Of a stretch of 43,716 nt of DNA, positions 15,522 through 24,621 are shown one piece after another (position 1 is the first letter of the stretch; every line of letters begins with the position of its first letter). The position numbers and the translations under genes were made by a program. Under the pieces are notes generated by a model. It was given only the letters and a program-made list of their open reading frames with translations, was not told where the DNA came from and ran no database searches. The stretch covers positions 1 through 43,716 of the forward strand of contig JAISZG010000024.1 of assembly GCA_031269355.1 (NCBI GenBank), written 5' to 3'. This DNA comes from Oscillospiraceae bacterium. Lineage in GTDB: Bacteria; Bacillota; Clostridia; Christensenellales; Aristaeellaceae.

Positions 15522-16499
15522 ATGAAAGTCGGTTTTTGTTCGGTTAATTATTCAGAACTATCCATTGAACAGGTTGCGGAGCTGGCGGCGCGCAGTGGTT
15601 ACGAAGCGTTGGAAATTCCCAGCTACGAGAACAACGGTCAGATCGACGTCGACGAATTGTTAAAGGGCGATAACGCTAAGCAATTCAAAAAGCGCATTGA
15701 GGACACCGGTTTATTCCTGTCCGGAATCAGCAACCACGCGGATTCTCCGCTCGTGCTGGGGCCTCACGGCGAGGATGCCGCAGCCGTGTGCAACGGAACG
15801 CCTGCGGAGCAAATCGAGTTTGGCAGAAAGAGCTTGCTTCGTTCCGCTCGGCTTGCGAACGCCCTTGAGGTGCCCGCCGTCGTCGCGTTCAGCGGTGTCG
15901 GTAATTTTGGAAGATTCAACGATTGGCCTTATCCCAACGGTTGGGCGCGCGAGGAAGAAGCGTTTGTCGAACGCTATACCCCTATACTCGACGCCTATCG
16001 GGAATACGGCGTAAAGCTCGCGTTCGAGCCGCATCCAAATAACGTCATCTATGATATCCATACGGCCAAGCGCGCGCTTGAACTAACGGAAAATCACCCC
16101 GCGCTCGCGTTCAATCTTGATCCCGCGAACATGCTGTTCACCGGCATTCGGATTGAAACGTTTATCGACGAGCTAAAAGATCGCATCGCGCTTGTGCACG
16201 CAAAGGACTGCGAAATTGTCGAGCACAACCTGCATATGGGAGGCTACTGGATGTACCAGGGCAATTGGGGCGCGTTAAACCGCTCGTTCCGTTTCAGGAT
16301 ACCGGGCTGGGGCAGCATCAATTGGAAAAGCTTTATCACGGAATTATTCCTTGTAGGATACGACGGTGTGATCAGCTACGAACACGAGGATGTAACGATG
16401 AGCCGCGCGGACGGCTTGGCCAAGACGATCGAGTTTCTGAAGCCGCTGATGATACACGCACCCTACGAGGGACGAACGGACAAGCTGTTCACCCGCTGA
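15522..16499 (+). CDS. Sugar phosphate isomerase/epimerase-like TIM-barrel protein
   Basis: 325 residues of the AP-endonuclease-2-like (xylose isomerase-like) TIM barrel superfamily. Strand-end metal ligands fit Glu in LAFEPHPNNV, Asp in LAFNLDPANM, His in ALVHAKDCEI and Glu in VISYEHEDV, a classic divalent-metal site. The start follows GGAGGAGG by 7 nt. Relatives interconvert ketoses, dehydrate inosose, or act on 3-keto-glycosides, including the alpha subunits of C-glycoside deglycosidases. With ThuA and redox enzymes nearby a keto-sugar role is plausible but unproven. No signal peptide. Confidence 0.87.
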   Translation: MKVGFCSVNYSELSIEQVAELAARSGYEALEIPSYENNGQIDVDELLKGDNAKQFKKRIEDTGLFLSGISNHADSPLVLGPHGEDAAAVCNGTPAEQIEFGRKSLLRSARLANALEVPAVVAFSGVGNFGRFNDWPYPNGWAREEEAFVERYTPILDAYREYGVKLAFEPHPNNVIYDIHTAKRALELTENHPALAFNLDPANMLFTGIRIETFIDELKDRIALVHAKDCEIVEHNLHMGGYWMYQGNWGALNRSFRFRIPGWGSINWKSFITELFLVGYDGVISYEHEDVTMSRADGLAKTIEFLKPLMIHAPYEGRTDKLFTR

Positions 16500-16510
16500 C
16501 ATGTCAATTA

Positions 16511-16558
16511 TGCGGTCGCCTGACAAAACATAAATACGGTCGCCTGGCAAAACATAAT
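16511..16558 (+). repeat. Tandem 24-bp repeat in the operon
   Basis: Two adjacent 24-bp units (16511-16534 and 16535-16558), each with CGGTCGCCTG-CAAAACATAA, lie between the epimerase stop and the ribosome site of the next gene. They form no obvious hairpin. Confidence 0.8.
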
Positions 16559-16577
16559 AAGAAAAGGGGGATCTCCT

Positions 16578-17660
16578 TTGCCTAAAACCATGAGGGCTCA
16601 AATACTTGAAAAACCCTATCGAATGGCGCTTCACGAAGTGCCCGTTCCGGAAATCGCGCCTGATGAGGTTCTTATCAAAATCCGCTATTGCGGCATCTGC
16701 GGCTCTGACTGGGGCGCGTATATTGGAAAATACGCCGACGAAGCGGCGCTGCTTCCGCTGACAATCGGACACGAATTCATGGGAACAATTGCCGAAATCG
16801 GAAGCTCCGTGCCTAAAACCATCTCACAGGGCGATAGGGTGAGCGCGGACATATGCCTTACGTGCGGCACCTGCTACCACTGCCGACGCGGAGAGGGTTT
16901 GCTGTGCAGCACATTCCGGCAGATAGGCATTCACACGGCGGAAACCTCCGGAGGATATTCAGAATATATAAAGGTTCCGTGGAAGAATATTTATAAGATT
17001 CCGGACAGCGTGTCGGATTATCAAGCGGCGTTCATCGAACCGCTGACCGCGTGCCTGCACGCCGCGAGAAACATGAACCTTAAGATGGCGTCAAGTATAG
17101 CGGTTATCGGTTGCGGGCTGGGCATAATACATGGCGCGCTGGTAAAACTGCGCGGAGCGGCTCCGGTGATAATCGTAGGCGACAATGCAAAGCGGCTACA
17201 AACAGCCAAGGAAATCTGCGCGGACTATACGATTAACATCAAAGAGACGCCCGACGCAGTCGCGGAGGTGTTGCGCATAACGGATGGCATCGGCGCGGAC
17301 TATGTGCTTGAGGCCGTAGGCAGTTCGAAAACATATGAACAGGCGTTCAAAATGCTTCGCAAGGGCGGAACCCTCGAGTCGTTCGGCATCTGCTCGGACG
17401 ACGATTTCGCGTCGATTCGTCCGGTTTCATGGGTGCTGGAGGAGAAAAAAGTATCCGGTTCATGCGCCGGCATAGGCAACGATTGGGGCGACGCGATCGC
17501 GCTTCTTCAGTATAAGCGAATCGATCCAACGCCTTTGATTTCAATGATAGTTCCATTGGAAGAAACGGAAATCGCGCTGAAGGAATTGCGCGAAAACCCC
17601 GACCTCGTAAAAGTGCTGGTCAGTCCCGAAATCGACAAGCGGATCATCCTGTATAATTGA
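16578..17660 (+). CDS. Zinc-dependent medium-chain alcohol/polyol dehydrogenase
   Basis: 360 residues from a TTG start, chosen because GGGGG lies 7 nt upstream; an ATG four codons on is less well spaced. The catalytic zinc motif is CGICGSD (Cys near 38) with GHEF near 64-67. The structural zinc loop has five cysteines around CLTCGTCYHCRRGEGLLC. The Rossmann half begins AVIGCGLGIIHGALVKLRGA. It resembles the sorbitol/threonine dehydrogenase group. Probably oxidises or reduces a sugar or polyol in the pathway. It lies between the epimerase and the flavoenzyme in one operon. Confidence 0.92.
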   Translation: MPKTMRAQILEKPYRMALHEVPVPEIAPDEVLIKIRYCGICGSDWGAYIGKYADEAALLPLTIGHEFMGTIAEIGSSVPKTISQGDRVSADICLTCGTCYHCRRGEGLLCSTFRQIGIHTAETSGGYSEYIKVPWKNIYKIPDSVSDYQAAFIEPLTACLHAARNMNLKMASSIAVIGCGLGIIHGALVKLRGAAPVIIVGDNAKRLQTAKEICADYTINIKETPDAVAEVLRITDGIGADYVLEAVGSSKTYEQAFKMLRKGGTLESFGICSDDDFASIRPVSWVLEEKKVSGSCAGIGNDWGDAIALLQYKRIDPTPLISMIVPLEETEIALKELRENPDLVKVLVSPEIDKRIILYN

Positions 17661-17685
17661 TCGATTTGGACGAGGAGAAACGCGT

Positions 17686-18930
17686 ATGGATTATAAGCAA
17701 ACCCTGCTTGCACCTATACAAATCGGCGGTTTGACCTGCGAAAACCGATTCTTCGCCCAGTCGATGGAATGCACGGACGCGGACGAGCACGGCAACCCAA
17801 CGGACTTGACTTTTCAGAGATATGCGAATCTCTTTAAAGGACGCTTTGGGTTGATTGATCTTGAAGCTATCACGATCACGCTTGAAAGCCGCGGCCGCGA
17901 ACGGCAGCTGTCTATCCTTCCGGAGAACGAAAAACCGCTGGCGGTGTTCATAAAAGCGCTTAAGGAAATCAATCCAAATGCGCTGATTGTGTTCCAGCTC
18001 ACTCATTCCGGGGAGGTTTCTGATTCCGAGTTTTCCCGTCGGGTAACCGTAAAGCCTACTTACGGCCTGGGCGGCGAATTAATCGGCGAAGAGGAAGTAG
18101 ACGCGATAATAGAACAGTTCGTGCTCGCGGCAAAGATAGCGCAAAACGTTGGCGCGGACGGCGTGGATATGAAGCTGTGCCACGGTTATCTTGGTTCGCA
18201 GATTCTTCGCCCGTTCAACGATCGCCCATGGAAATATGGAGGCAGCTGGGCGAACCGCTCGCGCTTCGCGTACGATCTGTATGAACGAATTGCCAGCGAG
18301 ACCGGATATGATAAAAAATTCCTGATAGGATCTAAAGTATCTATGTGGGAAGGATATCCCGGCGGATTTGGAAGCGCTGGGCCAGATTCTCCACTAATGG
18401 ATATGACGGAACCCATCGCTCTGCTCAAAGGGCTGGAGGAACGTGGAGCGCAGTATTTTGTCGAAACGCTCGGCAATGTGCACTCCAGTATGGATTTCAT
18501 GGAGGCGACCGGCGAAAATCCGTATCTCTCATATCTCCACTTCTATTTCACAAATCTTATGCGACAGGCGCTTCGAAAGGAAACGGTGGTCATAGGATCG
18601 CACTTCTCTTCGTTTCGCGGCAAGAAGAATAAACTCCTCAGCATTGAGCCGGAAAAATCTTCCATGTTCGCTATGGGCACGCGATGCATTGAGGATGGCA
18701 TGATGGATATGATCGGGCTTGGAAGGCAATCATTCGCCGATCCGCTTACTCCGCTCAAACTTATCGAAGGCCGCGAAGATGACATTCATTACTGTACGCA
18801 GTGCATGAACTGCGAAGAACTCATGCTGCGCCAGCAACCGGTCGGATGTGTACTGTTTAATAAATATTATAGAGATATCTTTGCTAAAATCCGCAAGGAA
18901 AAGGGTAAGCTGGCGGAATTGCATACTTGA
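17686..18930 (+). CDS. Old Yellow Enzyme-family NADH:flavin oxidoreductase with Fe-S-type cysteine set
   Basis: 414 residues. It starts with the OYE FMN-binding beta/alpha barrel (LLAPIQIGGLTCENRFFAQS), has the substrate/FMN motif HGYLGSQILRPFNDR near 166-180, and DMIGLGRQSFADP near 345. After the barrel come four cysteines, C370-x2-C373-x2-C376-x11-C388. These fit the [4Fe-4S] site of the 2,4-dienoyl-CoA reductase/BaiCD branch. The large FAD/NADH domain of that branch (another 250 residues) is absent, so electrons must come from elsewhere. Family enzymes reduce activated C=C bonds. Its presence in a sugar operon is unusual. The ribosome site GAGGAGAA precedes the ATG. Confidence 0.88.
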   Translation: MDYKQTLLAPIQIGGLTCENRFFAQSMECTDADEHGNPTDLTFQRYANLFKGRFGLIDLEAITITLESRGRERQLSILPENEKPLAVFIKALKEINPNALIVFQLTHSGEVSDSEFSRRVTVKPTYGLGGELIGEEEVDAIIEQFVLAAKIAQNVGADGVDMKLCHGYLGSQILRPFNDRPWKYGGSWANRSRFAYDLYERIASETGYDKKFLIGSKVSMWEGYPGGFGSAGPDSPLMDMTEPIALLKGLEERGAQYFVETLGNVHSSMDFMEATGENPYLSYLHFYFTNLMRQALRKETVVIGSHFSSFRGKKNKLLSIEPEKSSMFAMGTRCIEDGMMDMIGLGRQSFADPLTPLKLIEGREDDIHYCTQCMNCEELMLRQQPVGCVLFNKYYRDIFAKIRKEKGKLAELHT

Positions 18931-18990
18931 AAAAGCGGCCTAGCCTATTACCTTCCAAGATTAACCTATATGGGAAAGAAGGATGCAGTA

Positions 18991-19773
18991 TTGATCGAAT
19001 ATAGAAAAACCACGCTGACGGTTTCGGATATAGCGTATATGATGGATCCCAGCGTGCTAAAGCTGGACAGCACTCCCGACGATGTCGATGAACTTATTGA
19101 GTTGTGTAAAATCTACGGATTTGGCACCGCGTTCTGCTGGCCGTGCAATTACCCGCAGTTATCGAAAGGATTGAAAGGCTCGCGCACAAAATTCGGCACG
19201 TCGCTCGCGTTTCCGTCCGGGCAGGAATCGACGCAAACGAAGGTAGAGTTGGCAAAGTATTTTCGCATGATGAATCCCGCTGAAAACGACATGGTGATGA
19301 ACGTGGGCTGGTTGAAATCCGGTCGATTCGATTTGGTCCGTCAGGACATCCAAGCGGTTCGCGACGCGACGCCGGGAACGTCGCTCAAGGTAATTATCGA
19401 AGCGATGCTGCTTAACGACGAGCAAATCCGCAAGGCATGCGATCTGTGCATAGAGGCCGGCGCGGATTATGTAAAATCCGGAACGGGATTCTCGGAAGCC
19501 CCAACCACCCTTCACCACGTATATGTTATGCATCAGGCAATAGCGGGTCGCGCGAAACTTAAAATCGCGGGTGGAGTTCGTTCGCTGGATACGCTTCTCA
19601 AGATGTATAAACTAGGCGCGAATCGGTTTGGGATCGGATTCAAATCGGCGGAAAAAATCATCAAGGAGGCGATCGCGCTGGGGCACGACATCGACATGGA
19701 TGCTATTGTCGTGGATGAAAGCGAATATCTGGGCGAATCGTACGCATCAAAACCCGCCGCAGATCGGTATTAG
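18991..19773 (+). CDS. DeoC-like class I aldolase
   Basis: About 260 residues of the deoxyribose-phosphate aldolase/DeoC fold. Motifs are VLKLDSTPDDVDELIELCK at the N-terminus, LKVIIEAMLLNDEQI, the Schiff-base strand DYVKSGTGF with Lys near 162, and KIAGGVRS with the second lysine near 191. Both catalytic lysines are therefore present. Start choice: an in-frame ATG at 18970 has no ribosome site, whereas AAGAAGGA lies 8 nt before the TTG at 18991, so I prefer TTG. It is diverged from housekeeping DeoC and sits last in a sugar operon, so it probably cleaves a deoxy or keto-deoxy sugar phosphate; substrate unknown. A terminator follows. Confidence 0.85.
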   Translation: MIEYRKTTLTVSDIAYMMDPSVLKLDSTPDDVDELIELCKIYGFGTAFCWPCNYPQLSKGLKGSRTKFGTSLAFPSGQESTQTKVELAKYFRMMNPAENDMVMNVGWLKSGRFDLVRQDIQAVRDATPGTSLKVIIEAMLLNDEQIRKACDLCIEAGADYVKSGTGFSEAPTTLHHVYVMHQAIAGRAKLKIAGGVRSLDTLLKMYKLGANRFGIGFKSAEKIIKEAIALGHDIDMDAIVVDESEYLGESYASKPAADRY

Positions 19774-19802
19774 TCCGGCGCGCTTTATAACTTTTTGCGA
19801 TC

Positions 19803-19820
19803 CTTTTTCGAACACGCCTA
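19803..19820 (+). repeat. Solo terminal repeat of the MITE family
   Basis: CTTTTTCGAACACGCCTAA matches the right terminal block of the 164-bp element with one base of the CCC run missing, and ends in TA. Nothing of the rest of the element is recognisable to its left, where the aldolase gene ends at 19773. Confidence 0.55.
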
Positions 19821-19827
19821 AACTGAA

Positions 19828-19866
19828 GGCAGCCGCCCATAGCGTATGAACGGCTGCCAAATTTTA
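19828..19866. terminator. Bidirectional terminator between aldolase and phoR
   Basis: GGCAGCCG (19828-19835) pairs with CGGCTGCC (19851-19858), followed on the plus strand by AAATTTTAC. It lies between convergent operons, 55 bp after the aldolase stop and just 3' of phoR. Confidence 0.6.
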
Positions 19867-19878
19867 CAATACGCGCGA

Positions 19879-21579
19879 TCACCGTTTTGCCGACGCGATA
19901 TCTGCGCGCATAGGAAAACGCAGCGAAACCTCGGTTCCTTTTGAGTCGCTTTTCAGATTTACCATCGCGCCATGCATATTGGCGCCGTGTTTTACTATCG
20001 CAAGCCCCAGCCCAGTTCCTGGTGCGCCGCTGTTCCTGCTTTTATCCACCCGATAAAACCGCTCAAAAATGCGCTCCTGCTCCGCATTTGGAATGCCTAT
20101 TCCCGTATCCGAAACCGATAGCCTCGCCCAACCTTCTTCTCGCGAAACTAATATCGACACGCTTCCTTTATCTCTATTATATTTAATCGCGTTGTCCGCA
20201 AGGTTAAACACAATCGCATCCAGCATAGAAGGAACGCCTTGGATTATCGCGGATTCTCCAACCACTTCCACCGTTATTCCGCGCGCGATGGCGGCTGGCT
20301 GAATGCGCTTGGCGACGCCTTTGCATATTTCAAGCAAGTCAGCCGCGACGCATTGAACCTCCGTCGCTTCATCCAACCGCGACAAATATAAAAGATCGTT
20401 CAGCAGCGATATCAACCGCTGCGCCTCGCGATATATATCCGCAGCGAACGCGCCCGTATCTTCCGATTTCGCCATACCGTTCATCAGAAGCTCAGCGTAT
20501 CCGAATATAGCTGTAAGCGGAGTTTTAAGTTCATGCGAAACGTTTGCCGTAAACTCGCGCCGAAGTTTCTCCCGCTCGTGGTATTCCGTTACATCCATCA
20601 GAACAATGACCAGCCCGGCTACCCGCCCCTCGTTGCGAACGGAACTTACGAGCGTCTGAATATCCCGACCGCCCATTGACAATATCGACTTGTTTGGCTG
20701 CGCTTCTATCGACCCCGTATCGCTCAGCGCATTTTGTATCACGCGCCGAAGTTCCTCACCGCGATGCAGCGTGAGTATATTCTTCCCGAACGGATCCGCG
20801 CACTGCGAGTCCAGTAGCCGCAATGCGCTTTTATTATATGAAAGCACGCTGCCGCCGCGATCCAGCACAAGAAAGCCCTCGTTCATGTTGTTCGTTATGG
20901 CGCTGAATTCATTTCGCTGCCGTTCAAGTTCTTCCATCTGACGGTTTATTTCACGGCGCTGATTCTTAATTCGAAGAAGCATGGGAGTAAGCTCGTCATA
21001 TATTTGTATATTTTCCGGGTGATCAAGGTCTAGGCTGTTGAGCGGCTCGACAATCCTGCGAGTCAGCCTCGACGCGATCGATCCGGCGCAAATCCACATT
21101 AGAATAGCGATGCATGCGGTAGGCACAATCAAATCATTGAACGATTCATAAATGCTGTCCGTCGTGCTGGCTAGGCGAAGGATCGATCCATCGCTTAAAC
21201 GAGTCGCGCGATAATATGTCTGGGCGCGTATCGTGTCGGAATAGCGGATGCTCTCCCCAATTCCGCTTGTAATCGCGGCTGCAATCTCAGGGCGATTCAA
21301 ATGGTTATCCATATCGGCAGGTCTTTCGAATGTATCCGCCAGAACGGTTCCGTCACTAGCTACGATAGACAAACGATGATTCGACACCAGTTCAATTTTG
21401 TTTATATAATCCAAACCAAATTGTTCGACACCCGTACGAATATACGATATTTCCGCGATCGCTTCCCGCTTGATCACGTTAAAGTAATTCTGATAGGCGG
21501 CGTATGCGGTAAGCGTAGACGCCGCAAGCGCCGCAGCCCCCGCCAATAGAAAAGCAAGCGCGAATATCCGCCGTCTCAT
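19879..21579 (-). CDS. phoR: Phosphate-sensing histidine kinase PhoR
   Basis: 566-residue membrane sensor kinase. TM1 is about 5-28, the extracytoplasmic sensor region 29-145, TM2 about 148-170. A PAS domain follows at about 225-335 (FSAITNNMNEGFLVLDRGG). The dimerisation/phosphoacceptor segment ANVSHELKTPLTAIFGYAE contains His349. The ATPase domain has the N box NLADNAIKYN, G1 DTGIGIP and G2 GTGLGLAIVK. Under phosphate limitation PhoR phosphorylates its response regulator; the PstSCAB-PhoU complex silences it when phosphate is plentiful. GGAGGATAT precedes the ATG. Last gene of the seven-gene phosphate operon. Confidence 0.92.
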   Translation of the reverse strand: MRRRIFALAFLLAGAAALAASTLTAYAAYQNYFNVIKREAIAEISYIRTGVEQFGLDYINKIELVSNHRLSIVASDGTVLADTFERPADMDNHLNRPEIAAAITSGIGESIRYSDTIRAQTYYRATRLSDGSILRLASTTDSIYESFNDLIVPTACIAILMWICAGSIASRLTRRIVEPLNSLDLDHPENIQIYDELTPMLLRIKNQRREINRQMEELERQRNEFSAITNNMNEGFLVLDRGGSVLSYNKSALRLLDSQCADPFGKNILTLHRGEELRRVIQNALSDTGSIEAQPNKSILSMGGRDIQTLVSSVRNEGRVAGLVIVLMDVTEYHEREKLRREFTANVSHELKTPLTAIFGYAELLMNGMAKSEDTGAFAADIYREAQRLISLLNDLLYLSRLDEATEVQCVAADLLEICKGVAKRIQPAAIARGITVEVVGESAIIQGVPSMLDAIVFNLADNAIKYNRDKGSVSILVSREEGWARLSVSDTGIGIPNAEQERIFERFYRVDKSRNSGAPGTGLGLAIVKHGANMHGAMVNLKSDSKGTEVSLRFPMRADIASAKR

Positions 21580-21595
21580 ATATCCTCCGATTCAT

Positions 21596-22267
21596 TTAAC
21601 TGATTCGATACCCAACGCCGCGCACCGTTTCGATAATGTCCTCGCATCGTCCCAGTTTTTGCCGCAGCGTGCGTATATGAACGTCGACTGTGCGGCTTTC
21701 GCCATCGTAGTCCATTCCCCAAACGCCCGACATAATTTGTTCTCTGGTCAATACGATACCCCTGTTTTTTAATAGATATATTAATATCTCAAACTCTTTA
21801 TATGTAAGCGCCGCCGGTTCTCCATACGCAATAGCCTGACGCCTGGGAACGCTGACATACAATCCTCCGACCGTGAATTCGTCCGACCTACTGGCGGTGT
21901 TTGCGTCGGCGCGCCTAAGCAGGCTGCGCGCCCTTGCGGTGAGTTCCATCAGCCCAAAAGGCTTTGGCAAATAATCGTCCGCGCCAAGATCAAGACCCAT
22001 CACCTTATCAAATTCCGTGCCCTTTGCTGAAAGAATCATCACGGGAATTTTTGCCGTAGCCGACGCCGCTCTCAACTTTTTGAGAACTTCAAAACCGTCC
22101 TCTTCCGGCAGCATGATATCAAGCAGCACCGCGTCTGGCAAACGCTCGCGCAGCGCGCTCCAAAACGGCTTCGCGCTTTCAAAACCGACGGCCTCGATTT
22201 GAGCGTTCTCCAAAGTATACACGATGAGCTTGCGGATGCTCGCCTCATCCTCCAGCACGTATATCAT
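21596..22267 (-). CDS. phoB: Phosphate response regulator PhoB/PhoP (OmpR family)
   Basis: 223 residues from MIYVLEDEAS at 22267, whose ATG overlaps the phoU stop codon (ATGA), indicating translational coupling. A longer frame to 22312 would run into phoU and is not family-like. The receiver domain has the phosphoacceptor Asp50 (AVLLDIMLPEEDG), the switch Ser in MILSAKG and Lys in LPKPFG. The C-terminal winged helix carries ALTYKEFEILIYLLKNRG and SRTVDVHIRTLRQKLG, characteristic of PhoB/PhoP. It activates Pho regulon promoters. Bacillus-style naming would be phoP. Confidence 0.92.
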   Translation of the reverse strand: MIYVLEDEASIRKLIVYTLENAQIEAVGFESAKPFWSALRERLPDAVLLDIMLPEEDGFEVLKKLRAASATAKIPVMILSAKGTEFDKVMGLDLGADDYLPKPFGLMELTARARSLLRRADANTASRSDEFTVGGLYVSVPRRQAIAYGEPAALTYKEFEILIYLLKNRGIVLTREQIMSGVWGMDYDGESRTVDVHIRTLRQKLGRCEDIIETVRGVGYRIS

Positions 22268-22914
22268 ACGTTGCTCGCGCTGCGGCTGCCGGTTAAGAAG
22301 TATACAACCCAATCAGCTATGTTAACCGCATGATCGCCTATTCGCTCGAAATACTTGGCTATCATAAGAAGATCAAGGCATTCCTCCGCGTGACCGCCGC
22401 CGCGCATCAGCTGTTCGATCAGCTCTCGCTTTATATCGCTGAATAATCCGTCTACAACATCATCATATTTTATAACGAAATACGCCAACTCCAAATCTCT
22501 ATTTACGAACGAATCGATGCTCTCCGTCACCATTTTGCTGGTAGCGCGCGCCATATCCGCTATGTTCACGTCGCTCTTTACCGAGCTTCCCCGCATGAAC
22601 GCGGATATCTCCGCGATATCCGCCGCCTGGTCACCTATGCGCTCCATATCGTATATCATCTTTTGAGCGGCTGTCACTTGCCTAAGATCGCTGGCAATCG
22701 GCTGCTGCTGAAGCAGCAATCGCACGCAGCTATGCTCGATATCCCGCTCGATACCGTCTATCTCAAGTTCCAGCCCCAAAGCTTTCTGGCGAAGCGCTTC
22801 ATCTTCGTTTAGCAGCGCGTTCGCCGCGCTCGCAATAGCGTCCTCGCACAGCGCGCCCATCTCAATCAGACGCGTATGCACTTCCTCCAGCTGCTTCTCG
22901 TAGTTTTTCCGCAT
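22264..22914 (-). CDS. phoU: Phosphate signalling protein PhoU
   Basis: 216 residues, the usual PhoU size, built of two three-helix bundles. The metal-binding E-x3-D-like segments are seen as MIYDMERIGDQAADIAE near 95-115 and LMIAKYFERIGDHAVNIAD near 185-205. The ATG at 22914 shares one base with the pstB stop (TGATG) and has GGGGAGG upstream. PhoU couples the Pst transporter to PhoR, restraining phosphate uptake and the Pho regulon when phosphate is sufficient. Confidence 0.95.
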   Translation of the reverse strand: MRKNYEKQLEEVHTRLIEMGALCEDAIASAANALLNEDEALRQKALGLELEIDGIERDIEHSCVRLLLQQQPIASDLRQVTAAQKMIYDMERIGDQAADIAEISAFMRGSSVKSDVNIADMARATSKMVTESIDSFVNRDLELAYFVIKYDDVVDGLFSDIKRELIEQLMRGGGHAEECLDLLMIAKYFERIGDHAVNIADWVVYFLTGSRSASNV

Positions 22915-23699
22915 CAACCAAACCTCCCCGTGATATACGCTTCTGTGCGTTTATCTCCTGGCATCGAGAAAAGCGCGTCGGTATTTCCGTATTCAACCAT
23001 TTCGCCCAGCAGGAAGAACGCTGTTTTATCCGATACGCGCGCCGCTTGCTGCATATTATGAGTCACAATCACAATCGTATAATCATTCTTCAATTCACTT
23101 ATCAGATCCTCTATTCTCGACGTGGATATAGGATCAAGCGCGGACGTCGGTTCATCCATCAGCAGTACTTCCGGCTGCACGGCCAGTGCGCGCGCAATGC
23201 AGAGCCTCTGCTGCTGTCCGCCCGACAAACCCAACGCGCTCTTCTTCAGCCGATCCTTCGTTTCATCCCATATGGCGGCCGCCCTCAGCGATTGCTCGAC
23301 TACTTCATCCACCGCCAGCTTTGGACGTACGCCGTGCGTTCTCGGCCCAAACGCAACGTTGTCGTATATCGACATCGGAAACGGATTCGGCTTTTGAAAT
23401 ACCATTCCGACCCTCTTGCGGAGCGCGCTAATCTCTAAATTCTTATAAATATTTATGCCGTCGATCTCTATTGTACCCGTGATTCTGCATCCCTCAATCA
23501 GATCGTTCATACGATTGAGCGATTTCAGGAGTGACGACTTTCCACAGCCGGACGGGCCGATAAGCGCGGTGATCGCATGATCTTCCACAGACATTGTGAC
23601 GCGCTTAAGCGCCTGTGTCTCTCCATAGAATAAATCCATATCGGCGATGCGAATCTTTATCGGCGCGCCTTTGCCCGGCGCGACAGCCTTGTTATCCAT
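22914..23699 (-). CDS. pstB: Phosphate ABC transporter ATPase PstB
   Basis: 261 residues, full length. Walker [10 protein letters not shown] at 48-56, a Q-loop in [17 protein letters not shown], signature [16 protein letters not shown], Walker [14 protein letters not shown], and the switch His in [16 protein letters not shown]. The PstB-typical start ([17 protein letters not shown]) and end ([13 protein letters not shown]) make the assignment secure. It overlaps the pstA stop by 8 nt and the phoU start by 1 nt. Confidence 0.97.
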   Translation of the reverse strand: MDNKAVAPGKGAPIKIRIADMDLFYGETQALKRVTMSVEDHAITALIGPSGCGKSSLLKSLNRMNDLIEGCRITGTIEIDGINIYKNLEISALRKRVGMVFQKPNPFPMSIYDNVAFGPRTHGVRPKLAVDEVVEQSLRAAAIWDETKDRLKKSALGLSGGQQQRLCIARALAVQPEVLLMDEPTSALDPISTSRIEDLISELKNDYTIVIVTHNMQQAARVSDKTAFFLLGEMVEYGNTDALFSMPGDKRTEAYITGRFG

Positions 23700-24621
23700 G
23701 GCCCACCCCCGTCATTTTCTTCGCCGCCCATTCCGACAATGCGTTTATCAAAAATACAAGCGCAATTAATACGACCGCAGTCGCATATGTTTGATCGATA
23801 TGCAATCCCTCGCTTGAGAGATTATACATATGTACGGATAATGTGCGTGCCGAATCCATCGGAGACGACGGAATCTTGGCAAGCGTTCCCGCCGTGAATA
23901 TCAGCGCCGCCGTTTCGCCCACGATTCGACCCGTTGCCAGTATCACGCCAGCTAATATTCCCGGGATCGCGGGCGGCAGCACCACGCGAAACACCGTGCG
24001 CAGCCGACCTGCGCCCAATCCAAAGCTTCCTTCTCGATAAGCGTCCGGCACGGATAGCAGCGCTTCCTCCGCAGTGCGGATTACAAGCGGCAGAACCATT
24101 ACCGCAAGAGTGCAGCCCCCTGCCATTAGCGAATAGCCCCAACCCAGGCGTATCACGAAGAAAAGCATGCCGAACAGCCCATATATTATCGAAGGGATCC
24201 CAGCTAGCGTATCAGTCGCCATGCGGATAATCTTCACCAATTTGCTTCCTCTGCGCGCGTACTCCGCCAGATATATCGCGGCGAACGTGCCAAGCGGCAC
24301 CGCTATGCCCAGCGACAGCGCGGTCATCAAAACGGTGTTGACTAGCGCAGGCGTTACTGAAACGTTATCCGATGTATATTTCCATGCAAACAGCGAGGGA
24401 TGTAGATGAGATATTCCCATAATCATTATGTATCCAATTAAATAAAACGCAAGCGCTGCGGTAATAGTCGCGCTTACTCGCACCAGTATCCTGAGCGCGA
24501 CGGACAGGATATCATACCTGCGCGCTTTAATTTGTATCTTCTGTCGTGTCACAGGCTGCGTCTCCTTTTCAGCATCGACAACAACATTGCGCGCCTTAAT
24601 TTGTATCTTCTGTCGTGTCAC
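23692..24621 (-). CDS. pstA: Phosphate ABC transporter permease PstA with duplicated N-terminus
   Basis: 309 residues, six membrane helices in the core. The permease loop [20 protein letters not shown] and ASIYGLFG-like block [15 protein letters not shown] are typical PstA features. The start is GTG at 24621, overlapping the pstC stop. An exact 69-bp (23-codon) tandem duplication repeats the start region: residues 1-11 [11 protein letters not shown] recur after VTRQ at residue 24. The second copy keeps its own ribosome site AAAAGGAGACG and GTG (24552), so translation could begin at either. The shorter product of 286 residues is nearer normal length. Confidence 0.94.
   Translation of the reverse strand: MTRQKIQIKARNVVVDAEKETQPVTRQKIQIKARRYDILSVALRILVRVSATITAALAFYLIGYIMIMGISHLHPSLFAWKYTSDNVSVTPALVNTVLMTALSLGIAVPLGTFAAIYLAEYARRGSKLVKIIRMATDTLAGIPSIIYGLFGMLFFVIRLGWGYSLMAGGCTLAVMVLPLVIRTAEEALLSVPDAYREGSFGLGAGRLRTVFRVVLPPAIPGILAGVILATGRIVGETAALIFTAGTLAKIPSSPMDSARTLSVHMYNLSSEGLHIDQTYATAVVLIALVFLINALSEWAAKKMTGVGHG

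Noticed and set aside
15522-16499. Assignment of the TIM-barrel protein as a C-glycoside deglycosidase alpha subunit
   Set aside because: The fold and metal ligands are shared by many isomerases and epimerases, and no small beta-subunit gene lies next to it.
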